NCBI GenBank assembly: GCA_905221605.1
Contig: CAJNDS010002477.1
Coordinates: 64,001 to 124,000, forward strand
Source: Symbiodinium natans
Lineage: Eukaryota > Sar > Dinophyceae > Suessiales > Symbiodiniaceae
Length of the DNA: 60,000 nucleotides
Reading direction: 5' to 3'
This document shows, piece after piece, positions 35,791 to 46,985 of the stretch (positions within the stretch are counted from its first letter, which is position 1; each line of letters opens with the position of its first letter). The position numbers and the translations under genes are program-made. Under the pieces are notes generated by a model, which worked only from the letters and a program-made list of their open reading frames with translations, ran no database searches and was not told the origin of the DNA.

Positions 35791-36024
35791 CTAATAGCTG
35801 AAGGATTCGAACATCCGGTGTTTGTGCACATTGACAAGAACGCAGTTTATGTCCATGTGCAGCTGAGATGCATATTTGCGATCCTGCTGGACGTCGGCTA
35901 GGGTCTGCCAGGGGATGTGCAAGGAAATGATCTCCACTACAGCCACACTTAAGGGCCCAGCCCTGACGTGGCTGTGCAGCCCACGCCCAATGCAGCAAGC
36001 TGACATTGCCATGCACCAGGCCAA
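35791..36024 (-). CDS. Exon candidate, copy 2
   Basis: The 77-codon minus frame contains AVVEIISLHIPWQTLADVQQ and KYASQLHMDINCVLVNVHKH. It is protein-like and lies between shared exons of copy 2 on the same strand. No counterpart was found in copy 1. Confidence 0.35.
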   Translation of the reverse strand: MAWCMAMSACCIGRGLHSHVRAGPLSVAVVEIISLHIPWQTLADVQQDRKYASQLHMDINCVLVNVHKHRMFESFSY

Positions 36025-36959
36025 AGATGCATATGTCTATCCCCTCAAGCTCCGCCAGGCTGCGCCAAAGAAGACAAAGACCGTTGTCAAAGCCTTCGGT
36101 CGACCAAAAGGTTGTGTAACGCGGCTGAGGCACGACAAGAGCATACGGAGAACTTCAATCAACTGTCCACATTGGGTCAACAGCCGTCTCGACAATTTGA
36201 CATGCCCTTCCATTCCACAACGAAAACAAGGGCCTGAAATCTCAAGTGTCTGACCCTTGTTGATGAAACAGGTCAGGGAACCAGAGCTGCCGCTGTCAGC
36301 TGGAACATCCGTGACATGTGGCGCATGCAGCTGATGACCTCCAGCCAGCTCGCTTCAAACAAACTCGCATCCAAAAGGGGGGAGGGATCGCTTTTGTTTG
36401 AGACAATCCATACGTGTGCTGTAGGTGAATACGCAAGCTCCGCCGAGGCCGTGGTGCCTTTAGATGCCTACCTCGCCCCTCATGCTTTGGGCCAGCCTGG
36501 TTCTCTCCGTCGTCCCGCTGTCGCGCTTTGTTTTGCCAGGAACAAAACTGGCAAGACCCTTCAACGCGCAGTGTGTTCTCATCCTCGTCCATCGTTTTAC
36601 ATTACACTTCGAGAGTGAATGCATGCCTTCCAAAACCTAACACAAGGTCGCGAGAACCCAGCTCAGTGTTGCACGGCCACTGTAGTCCAGTTGGCATCGC
36701 TCTGTGTCAATAGCGTCGGGTTCACGGCCCTCGTAACCGGTTGGGCTCTTCTTCGTACATCAACAGTGCTGACAGTCGAATGGGTCGGGCGTGTCCAGGC
36801 TGCGATCCTTGGTAACTGTCGTCGCTTGTGACAGCTACAGGGGTGGCTCGCTCCTGTTCTCAGATTCACCAACACGGCTTGCAAATGCAGAGGCTCCGCC
36901 CCCGCCTCCAAACCATCGCGGCTGTTTCAAGACAGGCAACAACTGCCTTAGACAAACTT

Positions 36960-37168
36960 GGCACACCTCCCCACTTCATTTTGTCGGGCGGGTTGTGGTC
37001 GCTGTCCTCGTCGTAGCTGTCGTCACTAGTGGGGCCTGAATTGTTTTCGCATGCTTGAAGTGAATGTCGAAGTCGTCATCTTCGGAACTGTCGTCGTTGT
37101 GGGAGGGTGTGTGGACAGCGTTGACAGTTTCACGGATTCCGAGGGGTACCCAAACAAACTAAAGTGCC
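36960..37168 (-). pseudogene. Acidic coding segment with a frame change, copy 2
   Basis: After CACTTTAG| the frame reads VPLGIRETVNAVHTPSHN, then an acidic tract (DDSSEDDDFD) and IHFKHAKTIQ. After a one-base shift near 37.03 kb it continues with a second acidic tract (DDSYDEDSDHN) and KMKWGGVPSLSKAVVACLE. Two Asp/Glu/Ser tracts in succession suggest a cytoplasmic linker. Confidence 0.4.
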
Positions 37169-37539
37169 CTTGACAGTTCTGGTGGTGTTCTACAGATCTG
37201 CATTTCGCGACTTGATCCCCATGCCCAGTCTGGGAGGGGCTGCAGGGCTTCATCAAACATGCTGGGAAAGGAATGAGGTGGATGGGTGCCTGGAACTGCG
37301 CAAGGAATACATATTTGTTGCGAATTTTCGCGGCTTCAGGTTCAGCTTAAGAGCTTAGTTTGGGCTTCTTTCCACATGGAGGAATGCGAAAGCTCAGAAG
37401 AATCCAATAAAGCACCCAAGCAGAATGGACAGTTTCCTTGGCCAAAGCCTCGCGCCACTTCGCGCGTGCAGCTTGGCAAGTGATCTCACCTGGCTTCGAT
37501 TTTGGGTTGCAGTGGCTGTGGCAGACTCCACCTCCGAAC

Positions 37540-37592
37540 AGCGCGGATCGCATACATCATTCCGAAGTTGTAACAGGATGAAGCTTGTAAGG
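37540..37592 (-). CDS. Exon candidate ASSCYNFGMMYAIRAV, copy 2
   Basis: It follows CTTACAAG and encodes QASSCYNFGMMYAIRAVRRW. It resembles the 13774-13865 peptide of copy 1 (HASSVLQTAIYATMQVRV) in spacing and acceptor context. Similarity is weak. Confidence 0.3.
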
Positions 37593-37646
37593 ACTGGCAG
37601 AGTGAATCAGTGAATATCTGCCGTCCTATTGCTTGTTTCTTCGAGC

Positions 37647-37722
37647 CTTTCAGGACGGAGCGTGCGAAGGCCACCACGCTCAAGGAGAGGCCACGCCACA
37701 TCGACATTTGGAGGTAGCATGC
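37647..37722 (-). CDS. 76-nt exon ACYLQMSMWRG, copy 2
   Basis: Bounded by CAACCAG| and the GC donor TGAAAG|GCT, with exactly the length of its copy 1 partner at 17086-17161. It encodes ACYLQMSMWRGLSLSVVAFA and RSVLK. It lies in a 173-codon minus ORF (37486-38007) whose upstream part (QETWQLYVCYESEFCTTFVK) may also be coding. Confidence 0.6.
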
Positions 37723-38205
37723 CTGGTTGATGCCCATGACACGGAAACAAGGCTGTGATACAGCTACCTTCCCTGACCCAGCTGTAATCAAGGAGCGTTG
37801 AGGAGGCAAGCTGCAGCGAGGCTGTAGAGCAACATGCTCCTTCACAAATGTGGTGCAAAATTCGGACTCGTAGCAGACATACAATTGCCATGTCTCTTGC
37901 CATCTTGACCTGCCTTGGTAAGAGCACAGCCGCGCAAAAAATGCCCAGGCTACATTAGGAAGCGTACGGCTCCCCCGTTGAGCTGAGAAGCGCGATCGTA
38001 ACCGCATTTATCACGTCGTCGTCGGCGTCAGTGGACTCTATCACCATAAATGAGCCGCGAGAGCACACAGCAGCAAGCCACACCACTGCAATGGCCATGG
38101 CCGCCCCACCTCTCGATTCTCTGCGCAGAATGCTAAATGAATGTCAGGTTGTACAACTTCCGATAAAAGCATCTAAAATCTGAGTTCCACTGGACGCAAC
38201 TCTTA

Positions 38206-38350
38206 CTATACGGCTTCTGCCTTCACGTCCCAACAAATGTGAGATGAAACATTAGCATTGTCTGAGCCGCCTTTGTCCATGTGCCATTGATGATCGAGAT
38301 TGCTCTCTCTGACATACTCTGCCAGATGGTCAGTGGTCTGCACCTGAATC
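38206..38350 (-). CDS. Exon candidate upstream in copy 2
   Basis: After a pyrimidine tract and acceptor (TTTCTCCCAG|GATTCAGG) the minus strand encodes QVQTTDHLAEYVRESNLDHQ and WHMDKGGSDNANVSSHICWD. Good acceptor and hydrophilic protein-like composition. Likely part of the same gene as the downstream copy 2 exons; no copy 1 partner was found. Confidence 0.4.
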
Positions 38351-38614
38351 CTGGGAGAAACGGTATCAGTTAGGGCTTGTTCAGTCAAGTCTTTGACCCA
38401 AGGAAGAACCGGATGGTTTGCACTTTCTGCTTGGCGTCTCTGCCGTGTCTTCGTAGTGCCAGAGCCCACCGCACGTCCAAACTGCAAACCTCCGTTTGCA
38501 CTCGGGAATGATAAGGAAGCGTTGGACAGGGTGATCACCAAATGACAGCATCAATTTCACACATGGCTCTCGCAACGCAGACGAAGCAGGCTCTTGGGCC
38601 CAGTGACGCTTAGT

Positions 38615-38637
38615 GGGGGGGGGGGGGGGGGGGGGGG
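38615..38637. repeat. (G)23 homopolymer
   Basis: An uninterrupted run of 23 G, followed by AAGGTGGGGGG. It opens poly-Gly and poly-Pro frames that are not genes and is a likely G-quadruplex and sequencing-error site. Confidence 0.95.
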
Positions 38638-38771
38638 AAGGTGGGGGGCAATCGGCGGTGCGAGTTCTGAGTACTGGAGCCGAGCAGCAGCGCGCCAAGA
38701 GCCACGACCACATCTGTCACCAAACTCAGGCCATGGGCACAGAATTCCTGTGGGCCCAGGGCAGGTTCCGA

Positions 38772-38825
38772 ACATTCCAAGTTTGCGAAAGTCACCCGAC
38801 ATTCCAAGTTTGCGAAGGTCACCCG
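38772..38825. repeat. 27-bp tandem duplication
   Basis: Two units of ACATTCCAAGTTTGCGAA plus RGTCACCCG, differing at one base. It keeps frame in the minus ORF that spans it, which contains a hydrophobic patch (LSLVTDVVVALGALLLG). Confidence 0.9.
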
Positions 38826-39784
38826 GTGATGCTGATAAACACTCTCGGCAGCCATGAGCCCGTATCTTTCCCTAACAAATCCGCACAAAGCTCCCCGAAT
38901 CCTTGGGGAATCTTTCGCATTCCCCCTGCCTGGCCCTTGCTGCAAACCAAGTTCTTCAGCCTGTTGCGCAAGTCACCCGAAACAGCAACCAGCCACGCCG
39001 GTTGAAAGTGCCTACTTCTGTCATGTCTGTCCCAGTCTGCTGATCCCAAAGAAGAAGGGCTGTCTGCCATCAGTTGCAACTGACTCTCAGCTCATGTAGA
39101 CTTGGACCTTGTAGAGCTTATGCATTCGACAAGCGTCCCCGCAAGACTGAACCTTGAAAACCAGCGTCCCTCTGTCAATTTCCGTGTTCGGGGGGCCGTA
39201 GGTAACAGTTGCCGCGGAACAGGGGTGCACCACACACAACGAAAGCAACAAACTGCTTTGCCTGATCTTTGCCTGACCAGTGCTGAAGGTTGACTCATGT
39301 GCTAATCGTGCTGGCAAGGGTCGACATGAAGAGGAACACGGTGTTCAGGAGCATAACGAGACCTTAAAGGGTTGAGACCGCCAAAGACCGCCAGCTTGTA
39401 CCCTTTTCAGTGGCTACCTACATGGACACATGCTGGCATGTGGTGTGTCTGCTCTTCTGCAATTTACATAGTGGTCATCTCTTCAAAAAGAGAAAAGCGG
39501 ATTCTGGCATCTTCCATCGATTTGGAGCATAACGAGCATGTTTTAATGTGTGTACTCCTGGCGCTGCAGTTGGCGATTTGGTTCCTGGCTTGGTAGTGAT
39601 GTCTTCTCAAGCGAAACGTGAGGTGCCGTTTCTTTCGTTCGCCACGGCATGAGAGCAAGCTCCCGCGCGTGACGTGCGCCGTGGTCTCAAGAAAGACTGT
39701 GTTTTGCCCCACCCTCGGTGTGGGGTTGTTAGATCTCCTCGCCCGGAACTCTTCTCCTCGCCCGATCTACTGCTCGCTCATCGC

Positions 39785-39945
39785 TGGAGTGCCCAACCCC
39801 AAATGTCCCTTCCCTACAGTCTCCCTGGCGCCCAACCGCAGAGTGTCCGTCTCCCTGGAGTGTCCAACCCCAGAGTCTCGTGCCCAACCCCAGTGTCCCC
39901 GGAGTGCCCAACCCCAGAGTGTCCCTGGAGTGCCTCTACCAAGAG
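39785..39945. repeat. Degenerate minisatellite
   Basis: About five or six imperfect units built on GAGTGCCCAACCCCAGAGTG and CCCTG. Units vary from roughly 22 to 35 bp. Confidence 0.8.
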
Positions 39946-42505
39946 AGGGTGGGGATGTTCGAAGCAAAATGATTTCTCTCTCTTCCTCCTTCTTGTTCTA
40001 CTACGGCACATGAAGGCCAAGGAAGGTCCCCCTGACCAACGCGCACTAGGCGCGCCCGGATGGTCTCAGAGCCGGCATGAGACCTAGAGACAGGAAGTCG
40101 GGAGGCTGAGGTGTGGCTACGTTAGAACCAAAACACCAGCGCCTGAAAGGAGAAGCTGAGAAGCGCCATCACGCCACACCGCACACAGCTTTGAGCGTGC
40201 ATGTGTTTACCTGTTTCTCCTCCTCCTTGTTCTCAGGAGGTGTGCTCTACACGCCGTATCTTTTCAGTTTACGGGCTCGTTTGGAGGAAAACCTCCAAAC
40301 ACTTATCGCATAACGTAACGCACAAAAATGGGCTGGGCTTGAAGTCTGGAGACGTTTGGGCCTTCACTTTCGGGAATGTTTCGAATAGTCCCAATCAGAT
40401 CATACATTTACATTTGGCCCATTCAGGCCGACGAGGATCATGCGAACTTGCTGCCACGGGGCCATGGTACATCCTGGATAGAATTCTGGCCGGCCGCCAC
40501 CAGCGGGCCGCTGTGTCGTCTCGGTCGTCGTCCAACCCGTCGTCTTGAACATCTGCCTCAGAAGCACGGAGCCATACTGGATCAACCGTTCGGCTTAGGA
40601 TGTGCCCATTACGACCGTTGCTTCCTCCCTGGCCGCAGCCGCAGAACCCTGCAGCGTCTCGGCAGAACCCTTGTAGCAAGGTGCAAACTGCCCGCGAGCC
40701 CAGGGAGTCAGTCCGCAGACCTGGGCACTGATCTCAAAGATCCTGACCTGCGCAGCGAGTGCACACAAAGAACTGCAAAATCCCCCAAGGTGCAGTCTCT
40801 TGGGTTCTTCTGGGCCTCACTTTGATACGCAGCTCCACACCTCAATAAGGGGTTTGACGTCCCCTCAGTACCCTAAACCGAACCCCTTCTACAACCCCCA
40901 GAGCCATAAAATGTACGTGCGCACGGAATGAACAATAATAGGATTGAGAAAGAAAGCGAACTAAAGGTGATCATATGCGAACCGCACCAGGCACCAACAA
41001 CAGCGGCAAATCAGTCAAAAAATGTGTGTGCGTGTGTGCTGGTCTTTTGATCTCTCTTTGCGTGTCAGCCCATCTTGGTTGCAGTCTCTTTACAAACCAG
41101 TAATAAACAGCAATAAAGCAAGGGCTGAAGAAAACTTCCTATTTTAGTAGTTTGCCACTTTGTATCGTTGCTCGTGCCTGTTCTGCTGCTTTCCCCTTGT
41201 TGAGCGACTTTTACTTTCGTGGATGGAACAAGCTTCAAAGACCCAACCATGATTTCTATGAACAGGGTCTGCTGGTTCTGGCACCTCCAAGGTTCAAGGC
41301 ACAAGGTGTGCCGAATACAAGGCTGCACGCTGAGAAAGAAACGCGTGACAGTCTTCAGGTCCATATTCCAAAACTGCCCACTTATATTTATATACTTGAT
41401 CACCCACCACTGTCAAATAAGATATTGGGGAGACTCACGGACTTTGAAGAATAGCTCCCTGAACCCTCTTCGCCACTTCGGGCCCTGGCCCAGATGCTCG
41501 CAAGCCACCACTTTCTCGGATTGCAAGGCGAGGCCTGTCAGAAGATGCCGGGGCACCAGAAAGCATGACCTGGAACCGTAGCCTCTTATCCGAAACCAAA
41601 CATGGAGCGCGCAATGACTGCCCCGCTGAAAAATTCCGAACTCCTAAAGCATCCTCATTATGCTAAGTAACTGCCATAAGAACCGACACCAGGCACCCAC
41701 ACAGGCCGTACCTCCGACACCGCGGTTGGGGAGCTGTTCAGATCCATGTCCTCCTTCGGAATCTTTGGGCTCTGGGTTGGATAAGCAAATCGCCTCCCCC
41801 CCCCCCACCCATCCCCACCCCCCGCCCTTGCAGAAGCTGAGCTCATGTTGAGACCTTGTTACAGAAGGACTTCACCACTGCTCACGTCCAAACATCTCAA
41901 GCCCTCATGCGTTACAACCTCTTACTACAAACTTATCATGTTGAACCAGCTCAAGACTGAACAAGGTGTTTCGCCAAATCTCAATTCCCTCCCCACACAC
42001 AGGCAATAACAAAACACATGGATCCTATCGGTTCCGGCTGAAACAAGCTTGCATGCTGCTGGACCGCACTTACAACGACCAGAAGCTCGCGAAAACAGCT
42101 CGAGGCTTGCCACTTGACAAAGGAGCCTGGGCGTGGGCAGCGGCGGAGACAATGGTCCCCGCCAAGCTCTCCTGGAGGCACTGGGACTCACGACGCTGAA
42201 ACCTTGGATGACAAAAACGCAAACGCCAGCAATGCAGCAAGTCTTTACAAGAACCAGATGAACCAGCGGATGCTGAGCTCTTCGCAGTGCTGACAGCGAG
42301 GTCTCACCTAGGCGTTTCATGCGCCGTTTGACAACGGACAGGTGCTCGTATACTACCTGCCCATTTCCGCCTTCTACGCCCTCTTGTGCGAAGGCTCCGA
42401 ATGTATTTCATTACACCGTGGATCATAAACAAAACACAGAATCATAGCAATAGAGCCAATAGGGATGGCAGCAGTCGTGGCCATCATCGAAGCTTGAGCT
42501 GTTAC

Positions 42506-42594
<89 letters not shown>

Positions 42595-43463
42595 CACATA
42601 TAAGACACACATGCAAAAACACATATACTGCCCGCTGCCCGCCTTGTATTATATATATATAAGTAGTGGCTACTTTCTTCTTCGGGACCCAATCTTCTGA
42701 AGAATGTTATGCAAAGCTGGTACTACCCATATTCCTACAAAGCAGAAACTAAACTCAAATTCCTACAAAATCAGAAACTAAGCTGAAGCCTAGCTACACC
42801 TGCTGCCGTGACTTTTTGCAGCATTAAAAGACTCAAAGATTTCAGGGATCCTTAGGTCGGGGTTCTGCTACCAAAACCCGGGTTCCTGCAGAGGTTATTG
42901 TTGGAAGCCCTTCTCCTTCTAACCTCTCCTCCTCTTCTTCTTCGTTTTCTTCTTCTTTCCTCTTGCAATCATTCTCCTTCATCTGCTTTGCTTTGTTTTT
43001 TTTCTTTGCTTCCGCTGGGCAGGGGCTCGGGGCCCCTGGCATCAAATCATCATGGGCATGCGGCATTCACGACACTGCTTTCTCTTGGCACCGCAACCGA
43101 GCACGGCGCCTTTGCCTTTGGGCGAAGCTCCTTGGAGAAGGAGCGCAGTGAAAATGCATGAGCATGCCAGGGTCCAGCATGCAAGCAGGATAGGAAAGAC
43201 TCGGAAACAAGCGACCGGGTGTCGCCATCTTACTTTGCAGAATGCTGTCTTACATGGCAGGCTCGTCGGCATGCCAGGCTGGTGCAGTTGATGAGCATTG
43301 CTCCTGCATCCCGGCTCCACACTCAAGCTGCCAACAAGGCACGTGGTCGAAGTGCGGCCAATGAATGTTGTCGGCCTGAGCGCTGGCAACACATCGCATA
43401 GGTCCACGCGTGGAGTAACAACCAGATTTTGTAAGAATAAGCAAGGGGCTGTACGCGCTTATT
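39946..43463. other. No supported gene
   Basis: The stretch includes a C-rich run near 41787-41830 and the ACATAT array. A 149-codon plus ORF (40376-40825) overlaps an equally open acidic minus ORF, so neither is called. Confidence 0.35.
42503..42603. repeat. (ACATAT)n microsatellite
   Basis: About 100 bp of ACATAT units, followed near 42650 by a short (AT)n run. Confidence 0.95.
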
Positions 43464-44033
43464 GTGTTTGTTAGCAAATCAAATGAAAGGTTTGGCATTA
43501 TTCACTTAAATTTGAAGTTCCACAGTTGCCGTCTGTCGTTTTTTGTTTTTGTTTTTGGTATAGCTTGGTGTATAGTTGTTCGGAACGGGCCCCAAGCCCC
43601 CTTGAGCAGAGTGGTTCAGGACCCCCTCAGCCTCGCACGAACGGCCATTTTCACCTGCTACCAACAGGGGCTGGAAGCACAACATGTCTTTCATGTTTTG
43701 GTGCTTCTTGGACCGCATGTCAACGAAAAGGCAAATTATATATACTTCGACTATACTCAGCTAGAGCCGAAAGTGCAAAAGCTCACCAAAAGCGCACCTG
43801 CAACTTCTCGGAGCCGGCAGGGGAGTCCTCCAGAGTTTAGGATTTACACGTTTAGACGGTTTAGACGAAGGAAAAAAGGAAAACACTTGAGCTGCAAGTG
43901 GCGATACTCCACAGTCGCGTCCTTGCCAGAGATAGCCCGCAGGCCGCCGCTACTTCCGTTGTTTGACTCTGCCTTGCGCTTGCTGGCACTTGATCTTCTG
44001 GGCATCACTCCAAAACCGCAGATACCGCAGTGA
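43464..44033 (+). CDS. Doubtful plus-strand ORF, 189 codons
   Basis: It is open and begins with an ATG. It contains one hydrophobic segment (FFVFVFGIAWCIVV) and a basic tract (FRRFRRRKKGKH). No domain, no splice support and no paralogue in the window. The strand differs from the better-supported exons. Confidence 0.15.
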   Translation: MFVSKSNERFGIIHLNLKFHSCRLSFFVFVFGIAWCIVVRNGPQAPLSRVVQDPLSLARTAIFTCYQQGLEAQHVFHVLVLLGPHVNEKANYIYFDYTQLEPKVQKLTKSAPATSRSRQGSPPEFRIYTFRRFRRRKKGKHLSCKWRYSTVASLPEIARRPPLLPLFDSALRLLALDLLGITPKPQIPQ

Positions 44034-45385
44034 CAAGGGCACCTCAGCCACCTCAGCCCTCCGGGGAGATGCCGTGCCACCATACATGGACATCGGCGAC
44101 CCATCCTGTGAGTGGTGTCGGGTGACGATCGAGGAAGTCGCTGAACCATGCTAAACCCTTCAGTTCCCTGCCGAGACCCATCATTGATCCCTGACAAGTC
44201 TGACAAAGTTTGACTCGCTCTAGGCCGGGCACCTTCAGGCTGCTCTTCTTGCACGCCACAGGGCCTGCGCGAAGTGCCGCTCGAAATGATGCCGTCTTGT
44301 CACATTATCAGCTGAACTTCCTCCAACCGGAACCCAAACCCCCAAGCCGATGCCGCACGCGCGTGATGTGGAGACATTGCATCACGATCACACAAAAAAT
44401 GTGCATCAGTTTCGGCCTTCAGGCATGGGCGCAACTTCCACGAAAGAGATGGTTCGCGGGGGCTCCTGACAGTTCGACCAGGAAACAAACCAAATTCAAC
44501 ACAGCACATTGATACAGGCGGCACAAGGTCATCAACGCACTAGAAGTACTCAGGGCAAGTTGTTCTCTTCTTGTTTTGTTTATAATCACGCCCAGCTCCA
44601 TTCATCTGTATCGAACGTTTTTTCTGGAAGACTGATCTCAGAATGCTCCACATCGAGCATATTTTGCTGGGGACCGTGCTCTGCCTTGCAGATAGTTCGC
44701 CGAATCCGTTTGCGATACTACACTGGGTCGCTGCTATATATTGAGCTTAGTCTACCAAAACCCTAATCGACTTTTACTTGTATACATAAACCTTAAACTC
44801 CTTATTGCGCATAGGCACGCCTTTTGACTTTACAAAGGGCAGTCAAGGGGCGTGCCCGTGCCCAACAAGGAGGCATGCCCATTCCCAATGACTGGCATTG
44901 CTCCGGGACCTGCCTGGGACCTTTTCTGAGGCCCCTACCCGTGCAACTCGTGCCAATTTTTGGGACCCGTTTGCACCCCTGGACTCCTTTGAGTCCCTTT
45001 TCCCGGGACATCTGGTTGAACGATTCCCTGTCCTAGATGTGTAAACGATACCTCGGGTTCGACTTGAAGCCACATGCCCATCACACACATGTCCTCGATC
45101 ACGCACGGAAATCAATCTTACAACACTTTTTTCTCCCACCCAACACAAAGATGAAGGATTTAAGCAAGTTGCTGTGCCAAGGGCGAAACAGTTCACCATG
45201 TAAGCACAACATACCAAACATTGCACGAGCTTGGTGTTTAGACGTTTCAAGGAGAATACAACCAGCAATGAAACGGTCTGCTCTTGCCTTACTAGGCATG
45301 CAGGCGGGAAGCCCTCCCCGAGTGATTGACATGCATACAAAAAAACATTGGGCACAACGTTCACCACTGCCTGTAGCTACCTGGT

Positions 45386-45748
45386 TTGTTTATATCTACT
45401 CAAAGGCCAGAACGACTTAGCATGGCCGCATACAAGGATGTTGAAGGGTATCAACTGCCAAAAACTTCCAAAAGCCATGTGCATAACAGTGCAAGCAAGA
45501 TGCTGGCATGTGTGGCAAAACGGACGTCAGGCTCGGCTCATGAACTTCTAGCTCGCGAATTGCCAATGGCTGGCGTTGTTCTTCTTGCTCACCTTGGCCA
45601 TGCCAGCATAAACACCGTTCGTGATGTTGGTTCCGCGTGCTCGCACTACCCTATGCTTCCCGTTGTGGCTTCTATGGCTAACAGCATGGTGTCGTTGTTC
45701 AACAACGTGAAAATGCGTCCACGACACTGTCAGAACTGTGGCGGCTGA
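45386..45748 (+). CDS. Doubtful plus-strand ORF, 120 codons
   Basis: Protein-like composition with AGVVLLAHLGHASINTVRDV and MLPVVASMANSMVSLFNNV, ending CQNCGG before its stop. The minus strand also carries a plausible patch (LREAWKAQLGLMALWVTRAR), so the call is weak. Confidence 0.2.
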   Translation: MFISTQRPERLSMAAYKDVEGYQLPKTSKSHVHNSASKMLACVAKRTSGSAHELLARELPMAGVVLLAHLGHASINTVRDVGSACSHYPMLPVVASMANSMVSLFNNVKMRPRHCQNCGG

Positions 45749-45955
45749 CTCTGCTGGCGCTGCTTCCTGCAACACACGCGCGCGGGTAACCCAAAGCGCC
45801 ATAAGCCCCAATTGAGCCTTCCAAGCTTCCCGAAGGCTACCTTTTTGACCAGGGTCAATTTCAACACCCCACGCAATACATATGCTATGGACGCACCATG
45901 TATGTCGCAAGCCTCTCCGCTGAGACAGCCCATGCCTGGGCGGGAGAGCGCGCAT

Positions 45956-46985
45956 TGTTTTCGAAAAGCAACTTTTTTTTTTGAAAAGTCACCTCTGCAA
46001 GAAAGCCACCCGCTTTCTCTTCTTTTTCCTAAGAAGTGATCTTTCTTGTGGCGCTGCGTGTGCAGCGTCTTTGAAAGTCACTCGTGCTGACATTGCTTTT
46101 GTTTCCTGACAAGACGGGTTTCGCGAAATGTGCTCTTTGTCACGCCGCTATGCTCTTCAAAGAACACGGCTTCTTGTTGAGCTACATTTCTGTAAAGCTT
46201 ACCTTTTGTGAAAAGCCATGACCTTTTCTTTGCGAATATATTTTTTTATGCCGTTGTGTCAGTAGGTTGCTGGGGGAGGCAGTGTCATCGGAAGCTGGGA
46301 AAAAAAAGTGGTGTGTCCGTTGCGTGTGAATTTGGTTTGTGCAGCCACTTCTCTCGCTGTCGTTGACAGCCGCGCGATAGCCATACGCAGCACTTCCTTG
46401 TGGGGCTCTCTGGGATTCGGGTTTAGGGGGTGGTTTACTAGGGTTCAAGGTTTGGGTTTAAAGTTTAGAGGGTTTGGGGCTTCTGCACGCATGGCATAGA
46501 ACGTTCTGGACAGGCAAGGTGTGCTGCAGGTTCACCCTTCGGACTTCTTTCACGTGCTCACTTACCATGTGAGAAGTTAGATCTGGAACCCTCTGAAATC
46601 TCAACTCTAAGAACCCTTGAAGGTAGAGTTGCAAGATAAACTCGTGAACCCCTAGGTCCTGAGCCATAAACCCTAAACACACTAGATCCCTCAAATGCTG
46701 GCTGCAACACACAAGATGTTCTGCTGGTTGCTTTAGTGGTTGGCACCGTGTCACGTAGTGCAGATGTGTTGCACGTTCTCGAGATTCCTGAAAAACAATT
46801 TTTCCCGACAGGCATCCCGTTCTCGAAAAGCCACTTCGAGAAAAACCACTTGCATCGAAAAGCCGTGCTGGGTTTTTTGTTAAGATGACTTTCTCACGGC
46901 GTTGGGGCGCGCAGCGTTTTCAACAACACGTACGTCTCTGAAAAAAAATTTGCGTCCGCAGAAAGCGTCCCGAGTCCCAACGACG
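45956..46985. other. Spacer beyond the 3' end of LINE A
   Basis: No gene. Telomere-like words such as TAGGGTTCAAGGTTTGGGTTTA (near 46439) and AAACCCTAAAC (near 46669) are present, as are several short AAAAAGC/GAAAAGCC runs. Confidence 0.45.

Noticed and set aside
46430-46690. Telomere array
   Set aside because: Only isolated, degenerate AAACCCTAA-like words; such words are scattered through the whole window, so this is not a chromosome end.
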